From JANRIC01 sp033765345 (GTDB lineage Bacteria; Bacteroidota; Bacteroidia; Cytophagales; Microscillaceae), in the NCBI GenBank assembly GCA_033765345.1, contig JANRIC010000039.1, forward strand, positions 1 to 64,000: a stretch of 64,000 bases of DNA, given 5' to 3'. This document shows, piece after piece, positions 46,112 through 53,762 of this stretch. The notes beneath the pieces are model-generated. The model was not told where the DNA came from. It was given only the letters and a program-made list of their open reading frames with translations, and searched no databases. The number at the start of each line of letters is the position of its first letter. Positions within the stretch are counted from its first letter, which is position 1. A program made the translations under genes and the position numbers.

Positions 46112-46364
46112 GAATTCTTTGTCCATGTAGAAAAATTTTTTGTCCATGTGGAAGAATTCTTTATCCATGTGGAAGAATTCTTTATCCATGTGGAAGAATT
46201 CTTTGTTTATGTGGAAAAATTCTTTGTTTATGTGGAAAAATTCTTTGTCCATGTGGAAAGATTCTTTGTCCATGTGGAAAGATTCTTTGTCTATGTGGAA
46301 AGATTCTTTGTCCATGTGGAAGAATTCTTTGTCCATGTGGAAGGAACTCTTTGTCCATGTGGAA
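46112..46364. repeat. 21-bp tandem repeat array, twelve units
   Basis: Eleven 21-bp units and one 22-bp unit of consensus GAATTCTTTGTCCATGTGGAA run from 46112 to 46364, followed by a broken GAATTG. Units vary at few sites (GTCC/ATCC/GTTT, GAATTC/AAATTC/AGATTC). Adjacent units can form AAGAATTCTT palindromes, and an 8-bp stem GAATTCTT/AAGAATTC spans each unit. The period is a multiple of 3 and stop-free, so several frames are open (for example FFVHVEE heptads), but none has coding support. It has no spacers and is not CRISPR. Confidence 0.95.
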
Positions 46365-46448
46365 GAATTGACTTATAAGAATAAGTATTTCAAGCACCAG
46401 ATTTAGAAATTATCCGCACCCGACACCCGACACCCAAAAAACCACTCC

Positions 46449-47183
46449 TCAAAGCTGATCAATGCGCCAAAGCCCCAGGCACTTATCGCTGTACGCGCCG
46501 TTTCCTTCGGAGCATTGTTCGTTGATGAGATCAATGGGTTTTGGAAAATGAAAGGGTGCTTTCTCGAGGTTGAGTACCCGCCAGTCACCTGTTTGAATAT
46601 CAAAATTATAGCGATTTGGATTGGTAAAAGTTGTGGTGAGTAGGTATTTACTTTGGCTGGTTTTGATTTGTTGGAGAGCCTTAAAAAAATCTTCATAAGA
46701 AAAATGCACCAGACAATCTCTGCAAAGGATAAGGTCAACAGCAGGGAGCGAATCTTCTGTGAGGTTGAGAAGCTCAAAGCGAATTTGAGCTTTTTGAGCG
46801 TATTTTTCTTGATTTTGATGTACAATGGCTTCTACAATATCGGCACCTGTGTATGCTATTTTTTGGAGATCGACTTCTTTCATCCAATTAAAGTCTCCAC
46901 AGGGGATGTCAAGTATGGATGTAATGCTAAATTTTTCAAATAAAATCTTGAGTTCTTTACGGATTGCTGCGGTTTGTTCCAGATTTGAACCCATGCCGGA
47001 TATACTTTCCGAATCACCCCAATAATTACTTTGATAGATTTCTGTAAATATATCTTGTTGGGATTTGCCGTAAAACCGACTGCGATTTTTGAACAAAGAA
47101 TAACGAACGTATCGGTAATAATCCCGAAGGCTTTTGGGTATCAGGTCTCTGATAGGGCTTAAAATTTTAAGGAGTAATCTCAT
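46449..47183 (-). CDS. Class I SAM-dependent methyltransferase
   Basis: A 244-residue protein with a basic N-terminal region (residues 1-80: RDYYRYVRYSLFKNRSRF, then QQDIFTEIYQSNYWGD) and a Rossmann methyltransferase core. Motif I is SILDIPCGDFNWMKEVD, the acidic end of strand 2 is YTGADIVEAIVHQNQ, and motif IV-like LILCRDCLVHFSYEDFFKAL follows, then TTTFTNPNRYNF. The acceptor is unknown; the DCLVHFS type of core occurs in small-molecule and glycan methyltransferases. It overlaps the upstream alpha/beta hydrolase by 4 bp, so it is the last gene of a three-gene operon. Confidence 0.85.
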   Translation of the reverse strand: MRLLLKILSPIRDLIPKSLRDYYRYVRYSLFKNRSRFYGKSQQDIFTEIYQSNYWGDSESISGMGSNLEQTAAIRKELKILFEKFSITSILDIPCGDFNWMKEVDLQKIAYTGADIVEAIVHQNQEKYAQKAQIRFELLNLTEDSLPAVDLILCRDCLVHFSYEDFFKALQQIKTSQSKYLLTTTFTNPNRYNFDIQTGDWRVLNLEKAPFHFPKPIDLINEQCSEGNGAYSDKCLGLWRIDQL

Positions 47184-48073
47184 ACGAATTCACTTTTTCC
47201 GAAAACTAATGGGTTCAAAAATTTATATAAATCCATAGAAAAGCGGGCTGGATATTCATATTGTAGGAAGTGTCCGCAATGCTCATAGAGTTTTAATTGG
47301 GCTTGAGGGATTTTCTCAGCACCTCTTCGGGCGACACTTTCGGTGCTGAGTTGGTGGAGCAAGCGATTGGGAATCAGGCGGTCTTCTTTACCAAAACAAA
47401 CCAAAGTCGGGGCTTTGATTTGGGGCAAATCATCAAAAACGGGCTCATCCATCATGCCTTTGACAGAGCGATACAAGACGACGGGCAGGTTGGGGTGCTC
47501 TCGGAGCGAATAAAAATCACGGCTGAATTCCTTTAATTTGGCGTATTCCTGTTCATTGAGTTGGTGAAAATAGTTTTTGAGGTTGAGCACCAGTTTAAGG
47601 TATTGAGAAGTATTAAAAATACCAGGCAGGGTAAATTGCTTGAGTAGCAACTGCTCGGTAGCGGTAAAGGTTTCAAACCCGGCCGGTGCTACCAATATCA
47701 GATGAGAAAAAAGTTCTGCATGCTTTAGGGCAAGTTTGATAGAAATCTGTCCGCCCATTGAGTGCCCCACCAACACAACTTTGGGTATTTTGAGGTATTC
47801 TATCAGTTGGTGTATGGTATCTGCATAAAAAGAAATGCTATATGAAAAATCAGCACTGCTGCTTGAAAGTCCGTGACCGGGTAAATCCAGCGCCACACAA
47901 CGATAATAATTTTGCAAGCTTTTGATATTTTTGGCCCAAACAGGCAGGTAACTTGCAAAGCCGTGTACAAATACCAGGCATTCCTGTCCTTTGCCTACAT
48001 CGATGTAGGCAATCTCCATTTGATCAAGAAAAAGCTTTCTTACAGGAAAGGGATAATTTGTATGAATAATCAT
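47180..48073 (-). CDS. Alpha/beta hydrolase
   Basis: A 297-residue alpha/beta hydrolase. VFVHGFASYLPVWAKNIKSL gives the oxyanion region, the nucleophile elbow is VLVGHSMGGQISIKLA (Ser in GHSMGG), the acid lies near LVCFGKEDRLIPN, and the catalytic His is in YEHCGHFLQYEYP. No signal peptide. Substrates cannot be read; short-chain esters or lipids are typical. It sits between the ABC ATPase (4-bp gap) and the methyltransferase (4-bp overlap), an arrangement that suggests a shared envelope or lipid role. Confidence 0.88.
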   Translation of the reverse strand: MIIHTNYPFPVRKLFLDQMEIAYIDVGKGQECLVFVHGFASYLPVWAKNIKSLQNYYRCVALDLPGHGLSSSSADFSYSISFYADTIHQLIEYLKIPKVVLVGHSMGGQISIKLALKHAELFSHLILVAPAGFETFTATEQLLLKQFTLPGIFNTSQYLKLVLNLKNYFHQLNEQEYAKLKEFSRDFYSLREHPNLPVVLYRSVKGMMDEPVFDDLPQIKAPTLVCFGKEDRLIPNRLLHQLSTESVARRGAEKIPQAQLKLYEHCGHFLQYEYPARFSMDLYKFLNPLVFGKSEFV

Positions 48074-48077
48074 AAAA

Positions 48078-48830
48078 TTACAGGTGAGTTTTTAATTCTC
48101 TGAGTAATTTATTAGAAAAAACAAATTCATTGAGTTCTTCTACTTCTGAATGAGAGATCTGTTTGTTGTTACCTTCCCAGATTTTGGATCCTTGATGCAA
48201 AAACATAATATTTTCTCCAATTTCCATAACCGAATTCATATCATGGCTTACGATGACGGTAGTGGTATTGTATTCGTGGGTGATTTCCTGCACAAGGTTA
48301 TCAATTTTGATGGCTGTCAGGGGGTCTAAGCCCGAGTTAGGTTCATCTACAAATAAGTATCTGGAATTCATCACGATGGCACGGGCGATACCCACTCTTT
48401 TTTGCATTCCTCCGCTAATTTCGGAAGGCATCCGCTTGGCAGCGTGTGTAAGTCCGACTCTTTCTAGGCAAAACTGTACCCGTTCTTTTTTTTCGCTACG
48501 ACTCATGTCTGTGAGCATATTGAGGGGAAACATCACGTTTTCTTCCACGGTTTTGGAATCAAACAAGGCGCCTCCCTGAAAAAGCATCCCTATCTCACGG
48601 CGAATTTCGCGTTTGACTTCAATATTGCATCGGGTAAATTCCCTTCCGTGGTAGTATACATCGCCTTGGGTGGGAGGGATCAGCCCTACGATACATTTGA
48701 GCAATACACTTTTTCCGGTACCACTGGCGCCGATGATCATATTGGTTTTGCCTTGATAAAAGGTTCCGTTAATACCTTTGAGTATTTCTTTGTCACCAAA
48801 TGTTTTTCTGATATTTGAGATTTCTATCAT
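48078..48830 (-). CDS. ABC transporter ATP-binding protein, MlaF/Ttg2A type
   Basis: A 250-residue ABC ATPase of the Mla group, which energises phospholipid movement between the membranes. Walker A is IIGASGTGKSVLLKCIVG, the Q-loop region MLFQGGALFDSKTVEENVMFPL is typical of MlaF, the signature is EISGGMQKRVGIARAIVMN, Walker B is YLFVDEPNSGLDPLTAIKI, and the switch His is in VIVSHDMNSVM. The cognate permease (MlaE) and substrate-binding MCE protein are not in the next genes; an upstream partner would be expected, but the neighbouring 418 bp hold only repeats and a pseudogene. First gene of the operon with the hydrolase and methyltransferase. Confidence 0.9.
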   Translation of the reverse strand: MIEISNIRKTFGDKEILKGINGTFYQGKTNMIIGASGTGKSVLLKCIVGLIPPTQGDVYYHGREFTRCNIEVKREIRREIGMLFQGGALFDSKTVEENVMFPLNMLTDMSRSEKKERVQFCLERVGLTHAAKRMPSEISGGMQKRVGIARAIVMNSRYLFVDEPNSGLDPLTAIKIDNLVQEITHEYNTTTVIVSHDMNSVMEIGENIMFLHQGSKIWEGNNKQISHSEVEELNEFVFSNKLLRELKTHL

Positions 48831-48931
48831 ACCCTTGATTTGTTAGGCTCAAATATAGGCAAAAAAAATCTTTGTAGACGATTAGATCAAACATAAGTGT
48901 ATTCACTTTTCCTTTCTTTATGATGAATTCC

Positions 48932-48975
48932 GCCACGAATGCACGAATCAGTGTATTTATTCGTACATTCGTGGC
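48932..48975. repeat. REP-like inverted repeat
   Basis: GCCACGAATGCACGAAT (48932-48948) pairs with ATTCGTACATTCGTGGC (48959-48975) with one mismatch, around a 10-nt loop. The element sits in non-coding DNA upstream of the ABC operon. GCCACGAATGCACGAAT-type palindromes look like dispersed repetitive extragenic elements. Confidence 0.7.
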
Positions 48976-49040
48976 AACCTATTCCTACAAACTGTTGGTG
49001 TGTTAAATAGGTATGATCCACAAAATTTGTCAGACAACCA

Positions 49041-49170
49041 TTAATTTAATTTTTCCTCGAAATAATTCAGGATTTCATCCAATGCCTTCCGAGTAGGATG
49101 GTTGGCTTACAAAGTCGAGCAATAAGTACATAATGACCTTTTTTGGGAGTACATTTAATTTAATTCGTCC
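49041..49170 (-). pseudogene. Decayed 3' fragment of a dienelactone hydrolase gene
   Basis: On the minus strand this segment aligns with the 3' end of the intact gene at 52223-53005. Shared DNA includes GGATTTCATCCA and GCCTTCCGAGTAGGATG (plus-strand sense). The translation gives HPTRKALDEILNYFEEKLN then stop, against HPTRKALDEILDYFTLKLK in the intact gene. The upstream part is broken by stop codons and small frameshifts, and the 5' two thirds of the gene are missing. It is a relic of a duplicated or rearranged copy. Confidence 0.75.
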
Positions 49171-49178
49171 CCATGTGG

Positions 49179-49207
49179 TACACAGACCAGTAATTCCAGT
49201 CTGTGTA
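49179..49207 (-). repeat. 9-bp inverted repeat after the beta-barrel gene
   Basis: TACACAGAC (49179-49187) and GTCTGTGTA (49199-49207) form a perfect stem with an 11-nt loop, 42 bp beyond the beta-barrel gene's stop (read on the minus strand). There is no T-run, so it could be a weak terminator or part of the repeat cluster here. Confidence 0.45.
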
Positions 49208-49248
49208 GACCAGATAATCAGAAAGCGAAGGAGGCTGCCTTGGGCGCA

Positions 49249-50049
49249 TTAACCCCTAGCCCTCTTAATCATCTTTCTAACTCCCGTAAAAGTATAACCC
49301 ACAGAAAAACCGATATAAGTGCCTTTGCTTTTATACCTCCCGAAAGTCTCATAAGCAGTACCCGGAAAAAAATAATACTCATTGAAAATATACTGATAAG
49401 GAGAAATATTAGCCATTAACTGAAAATCTAGCATATCAAAGTGAGGCAATACCCAACTAATGCCTGTACCAAGATTAAAATTTACTCGAGGGGTATTATC
49501 AAAGGTGCTGTAGGAGTCAAAGATTTCTACATAAGGTTCTGTATTAATGACCTCCAAAGTTAGTTCTTGGAGAAGAATATATCTTACTGAAATTCCCGGG
49601 CGGACATTAAAATATAATTTTTGGGTAATCGGCTTACGAAAAACCATCTGAATAGGTAAATGTAAATACTCAATATAATCTGTACCATACATTAGCAATC
49701 CATAATTCAAATCACCGGATTCGGACTCTTTAATATCAAAATAATATCGTAAAGGGATAGCTCCATAACCCAGTCCCCATTCAAACCCTAATGTTGGATT
49801 AATATGGTATGTGTGTAACCACGTAAAGGAAAAGCCCCAGCCTAATCTATTTTCCAAGTTAGCTGATCCGTATTCTCTTTCCGTTTTACCCTTATTTACA
49901 TAGACACTTGCCACAAAGCGATTATGCCCTTTGGCAAAGAATAAATCTTCAGAAGATAAGGGTCTCCGATTATTCTGGGCAGTTAATGCACTAGTAATTA
50001 GAAGTAAAACTAGATAAGGAAATAAGAAGTAAAATTTAAATTTAACCAT
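49249..50049 (-). CDS. Outer-membrane beta-barrel protein
   Basis: A 266-residue protein with a signal peptide (FYFLFPYLVLLLITSALTAQ) and a mature region of alternating amphipathic strands (RFVASVYVNKG, WGFSFTWLHTYHINPTLGFEWGLGYG, KLYFNVRPGISVRYIL, FNLGTGISW, YIGFSVGYTFTG). This pattern indicates an 8- to 10-stranded outer-membrane barrel of the OmpA/PorT-like type. No catalytic features. It lies 129 bp downstream of the lipoprotein gene on the same strand, so both may be expressed together as envelope components. Confidence 0.8.
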   Translation of the reverse strand: MVKFKFYFLFPYLVLLLITSALTAQNNRRPLSSEDLFFAKGHNRFVASVYVNKGKTEREYGSANLENRLGWGFSFTWLHTYHINPTLGFEWGLGYGAIPLRYYFDIKESESGDLNYGLLMYGTDYIEYLHLPIQMVFRKPITQKLYFNVRPGISVRYILLQELTLEVINTEPYVEIFDSYSTFDNTPRVNFNLGTGISWVLPHFDMLDFQLMANISPYQYIFNEYYFFPGTAYETFGRYKSKGTYIGFSVGYTFTGVRKMIKRARG

Positions 50050-50178
50050 AATTTGTTATTAAAAGTATGGGCAAGTATTTAGTTTTTTGAAGATATAAAG
50101 TAGGGATAGTAGAATACTACCCTACTTTATTTTTATTATTTAAAGATTAGCTTTCACAAAAGATGTCCGTATGCTTGA

Positions 50179-51156
50179 TTAATGTACTCCCCAAATTTGC
50201 TGCTGACCATTGCAATAGTGGTAACTGTCTATATCGTAGGGATTTTTAGAGTTGACTACCTGCAGAATAATGCTCCCAAAATTACCATTGATATTTACAC
50301 CCACACGCTTACGATATTTTTCCTTTCGCCTTGGGGGTATGGGTGTGGATAGGCTACAATTATTATCATAAAGGATACCCGAAAAGCTCGCAATAAGTCT
50401 TGTACTCAACCTTTTCCATTTACCGTTACTTTTTTTATAGGATACAGTTTTTGCTGCAATCCTAGGGACAAAGAAATAACTTCTTAATGAAGCTACGATT
50501 TTGTAAGCTTTATTGCCATTTTCGTAAGGAAGAATCCTAGCATTCCTTTTCCAAGGTATACAATTAAACTTAGCCGATTTCTCAACACCCTCGGTATAAA
50601 AAGTATTACCTATGATGGTCGCTTTTCCATATAAAAAACCTGTACCATCACGAACTGAACTTGTAAAATCCTTGCCTATTAGGAGGGATTTGCTACGAAT
50701 AGTTTGCAATAAGGTTGTCTCTGTGGCTTTGATACGAAAGAAAATAGCTGCGTTTGGAGTAGCAGGATTTGTACGTGGAACTGCATTATAGGGTTTTTCT
50801 ATATAAATAGAATCTTTAATCCGAATTTCCCCTTGGTTATTGAGAACTGTACGTAGGAAATCATCCTCAAAAGCAGTTTTATTTTCCGGGTCAGTGGCTA
50901 GATCGAGCGTTTCATTGTTGAGCCAGGTATCTTCTTCGATGTAGACCTTAGTCCTCAAAGAATTATGCCTTAAGAGAATCTCAAAATCTCTAAGTGTTTT
51001 GTTCTCATCAAAGCTTAACTCTTCTATTTTAGCATTGTACGCATCTTCATTCAGATGCCCCCATTGTGATTCAAAAGCATCATTCCAGCTTTCATATTCG
51101 CCTTCCATGTAGCTCAAAATTTGTTCAAGATGATTGGCATCCTGAAATCGTAGCAT
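50179..51156 (-). CDS. Lipoprotein of unknown function, start region out of frame
   Basis: From the ATG at 51156 this is a 325-residue hydrophilic protein (MLRFQDANHLEQILSYMEGE ... YHYCNGQQQIWGVH) of no recognised family. The same frame stays open upstream to 51366 and there encodes a textbook lipoprotein signal: FSGLFFLITSTFFIIFGFLSC followed by QDRNDPSPSDS. That part has no ATG, GTG or TTG in frame. The only good ATG, at 51356, is in a different phase and meets a stop after 20 codons. A 10-bp repeat lies between them. The full product would be about 385-390 residues. Expression from 51156 alone would give a cytoplasmic fragment, so the gene is probably switched off in this copy. Confidence 0.7.
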   Translation of the reverse strand: MLRFQDANHLEQILSYMEGEYESWNDAFESQWGHLNEDAYNAKIEELSFDENKTLRDFEILLRHNSLRTKVYIEEDTWLNNETLDLATDPENKTAFEDDFLRTVLNNQGEIRIKDSIYIEKPYNAVPRTNPATPNAAIFFRIKATETTLLQTIRSKSLLIGKDFTSSVRDGTGFLYGKATIIGNTFYTEGVEKSAKFNCIPWKRNARILPYENGNKAYKIVASLRSYFFVPRIAAKTVSYKKSNGKWKRLSTRLIASFSGILYDNNCSLSTPIPPRRKEKYRKRVGVNINGNFGSIILQVVNSKNPYDIDSYHYCNGQQQIWGVH

Positions 51157-51315
51157 TCCATTTTCTTTAATAATGGTAGAATAGGGACTGGGTGCTGATT
51201 TGCGAGAATCTGATTTAACAGAGTCAGATGGTGACGGGTCGTTACGGTCTTGGCAACTTAAAAAGCCAAAAATGATAAAAAAAGTACTTGTAATTAAGAA
51301 AAATAAACCACTAAA

Positions 51316-51366
51316 GTTGTTTTTGGTTGTTTTTGGTTGTTTTTGGTTGTTTTCATAAAAAAAAAA
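51316..51366 (-). repeat. 10-bp tandem repeat after the ATG plus a T10 tract before it (candidate phase switch)
   Basis: Read on the minus strand, ten T's (51366-51357) are followed by ATG (51356-51354) and three units of AAAACAACCA (51353-51324) plus 8 nt of a fourth. With three units the ATG frame ends after 20 codons. With one or four full units the ATG joins the lipoprotein signal frame (MKTTKNN... to FLSC for one unit). Confidence 0.85.
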
Positions 51367-51393
51367 TTATTAATTGATTGCTTATACAAGGCT

Positions 51394-51407
51394 AGAAAAT
51401 ATTTTCT
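51394..51407. promoter_or_regulatory. 14-bp perfect palindrome upstream of the lipoprotein gene
   Basis: AGAAAATATTTTCT lies 38 bp upstream of the ATG at 51356, within the region where the promoter should be, and could be an operator. The rest of the 51370-51566 interval is AT-rich with nothing else identified. Confidence 0.35.
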
Positions 51408-51566
51408 TTAAAAACAACTATTGTTCCTAAATTTTTTATTCCTTATAGCTTCTTTTTAAATATTATATTGGATTTATGATTTAGGTCTTACTTTGGTTTT
51501 CAGGTAAATACCCTCCCTTAGGATTTAAGTCAACATTTTCTGGTTTTACCAAAGAAAATATTGATT

Positions 51567-52133
51567 TTAAACCCTGAGTGATCCTCTGAATCCCCTACTG
51601 GCATAGTAAGATTCTGCGCCATTGTGATAAACAAAGACGGTATTGTAGCGGCGGTCACAAAAAAGCGCACCACCGAGTTTTCTAATTTCAGCAGGTGTGT
51701 TGATCCAGCTCGAGGTTTTTGTATCGAGATTTCTGAGTTGCTGTATTGCCCGATATTGTTCTTCTGTTAGAATCTCAATCCCTATCTCAGCAGCCAAATC
51801 CAAAGCGTTATTTTCGGGTTTATTCGTTTTTCTTGAGTCCAGGGCTTCGCGGTCATAGCAAAGACTTCTGCGGCCCTTGGGGCTTTCTGTTGAGCAATCA
51901 TAAAAAATGTACTCGTCTGTGTTTTGATCATAAGCTACAATATCCGGTTCACCGCCTGTTCTTTCCATTTTGTAGAGTGACCACAGTTTTTCGGCATTTG
52001 CTTCTAGCTTTGTTTGTACTTCGGTCCATTGAAGGACTGTATGGCGGTTTATGTTTTTCTCAAAACGGGCTTGCAAAAGGCTGAGCAATTCTTCACGTTG
52101 TTCGGATGACAATTCTTTTGTGTAGTGATTCAT
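51567..52133 (-). CDS. DUF4256 family protein
   Basis: A 188-residue cytoplasmic protein with the DUF4256 pattern: LSSEQREELLSLLQARFEKNINRH, TKLEANAEKLWSLYKMERTGGEPDIV, YIFYDCSTESPKGRRSLCYDREAL, then EQYRAIQQL and SSWINTPAEIRKLGGALFCDRRYNTVFVYHNGAESYY. The family is widespread in bacteria without an assigned function. It lies 89 bp after the dienelactone hydrolase gene on the same strand. Confidence 0.88.
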   Translation of the reverse strand: MNHYTKELSSEQREELLSLLQARFEKNINRHTVLQWTEVQTKLEANAEKLWSLYKMERTGGEPDIVAYDQNTDEYIFYDCSTESPKGRRSLCYDREALDSRKTNKPENNALDLAAEIGIEILTEEQYRAIQQLRNLDTKTSSWINTPAEIRKLGGALFCDRRYNTVFVYHNGAESYYASRGFRGSLRV

Positions 52134-52222
52134 AGAGTTAGCTTATCAAGAAATACAATTTAAACTCAAATCAAAGTAGTTTTAATAAATAAAACGCAAG
52201 TCAGGTTAATCAATAAAGCCCA

Positions 52223-53005
52223 TTACTTTAGCTTGAGTGTAAAATAGTCCAGGATTTCATCCAGAGCCTTCCGAGTAGGATGACCTTCTTGATTGACAAA
52301 ATCAAGCGTGAGCACAGAATGTCCTTTCCCAGGGAGTACCTGTAATTTGATTCGTTCTTGATTTGCCTGGTTGAATACCTGGTCTATGGTGCGAAATCGG
52401 GTAGCCGAACAAAGCATGTCTTTCTCGAAGCGATAGGCCAGCATAGGTCCGATTTCGTCAAGTCTTTTTTTAGCAGCTTCTACTTCTTCGGGGCTGATGT
52501 GCAAGGCTTTATGCGTATGCCCCGGAAGAGAAGGTTGAGAAGCTACAGCAGCCAACACACTTTCATCGGTCATCATGGAGATGGCAAAATTCCCGGTAAG
52601 GCACATTCCGATTACTCCTACACCCTTTGCCTGGGTTTTGGATTTGACATCTCGGCACAAGGCCCGAAGCCAATCGGTAACTGGGCTTGATTGATGATTG
52701 GCGAAAATATGGAATTCCTTTCGCATGCAAAATACCCGGATGAGGTTTCCTGCCGAGTTCAGTGTGCCGATTTTGCCGAACAAGTGCGGTAGTACCACCT
52801 GAAAACCCGCTGAAACCAACTCATCAGCCAAGGATAAGGTCTGTATACCAATACCCGGCAACTCCTGAATCAGGATCACAGGCGCACCTTTCCCAAGTAT
52901 ATACACATCGTGTGTGATGGTATGCCCTCCTCGGATAGAAGCGGTAAAAGATTCTTTCAGGTATTTCTTGATTGGGGTGTTTGTTTGTGTCATCAGAGTA
53001 TTCAT
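52223..53005 (-). CDS. Dienelactone hydrolase family protein
   Basis: A 260-residue alpha/beta hydrolase of the dienelactone hydrolase family. ILGKGAPVILIQELPGIGIQ holds the early strand and conserved Glu, the nucleophile is the Cys in GVGVIGMCLTGNFAISMM, and the catalytic His lies in LPGKGHSVLTLDFV. It lacks a signal peptide. Family members hydrolyse dienelactones or other lactones and esters; no aromatic-degradation genes are adjacent. A decayed copy of its 3' end sits at 49041-49170. The long 757-bp gap upstream separates it from the divergent giant gene. Confidence 0.88.
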   Translation of the reverse strand: MNTLMTQTNTPIKKYLKESFTASIRGGHTITHDVYILGKGAPVILIQELPGIGIQTLSLADELVSAGFQVVLPHLFGKIGTLNSAGNLIRVFCMRKEFHIFANHQSSPVTDWLRALCRDVKSKTQAKGVGVIGMCLTGNFAISMMTDESVLAAVASQPSLPGHTHKALHISPEEVEAAKKRLDEIGPMLAYRFEKDMLCSATRFRTIDQVFNQANQERIKLQVLPGKGHSVLTLDFVNQEGHPTRKALDEILDYFTLKLK

Positions 53006-53762
53006 TTTAAATCTTGTAGCAGAATGAGTATTTATAGTATAAGTATTTTGGTTTTTTTACAAGATTTGTACGCATAAAACACTTTGGTTTAGCATAAATC
53101 CAATTAAATATAAGAATAGATTTAAATAAAAATAAAGGCTCTTACCATAATTTAGACTGATAACTGAAATTCAATGATTTTAAGCCCATAATTTCGTCAA
53201 AAGACTACCTTTTAAAACTATCAGTCCAATTCTAGGGAAGAGCCAAAATAAAAAGTTGTTGGTTTTTTAATGCATAACATTATGTTATCAAAAAGTTGTA
53301 TTTATTATGGCATCAAAAACAGGGAAATTTTTTATTTTTAAAATTATAAAATATATTCAAATAATTACATTTAAATCAGGATCAAATAAAATTAACTTTA
53401 AATAGTTTGATTTTTATTTGTTTTTCCCAAAAATAGACGAAAAGTTTCAGGAATGGAATATTTGATTTTTTTTTTAGACCTTGTACCATTGAATACGGAA
53501 ATTCATTTTTTTTTTAACATCGTTTTCAACCAAAAAAGAGTGCTTAATCGCTACTTAAGCGGTCTTAGCAAGCCATAAGCTTTGATTCAGCACATTTTTT
53601 GAAATCCTACAGCTTGATCATTAAAAAAACTACACAAAAAGGGTCAAATTCACCTCAAAAATCAGGGGTGAAAATTTCGGTTAAGACTTAAAACCGAAAT
53701 GTAAGAATTAAAAAGACTTTATCAAGGATTTGTTAAAGAAATAATTCCAAAAGTGTAATTGT
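53006..53762. other. Long AT-rich intergenic region, 757 bp
   Basis: No gene is supported. A near-perfect palindrome ATAACAT-T-ATGTTAT (53274-53288) is flanked by two direct copies of AAAAAGTTGT (53250-53259 and 53290-53299), an operator-like arrangement. The right part must contain the promoter of the second giant gene, but no clear TTTG/TAnnTTTG pair is seen. Confidence 0.45.

Noticed and set aside
46052..46406. Open frames across the 21-bp array on both strands (FFVHVEE, SMWKN, MDKEFFH repeats)
   Set aside because: Three or more frames are open over the same repeat and none has a promoter, a family match or coding-like composition.
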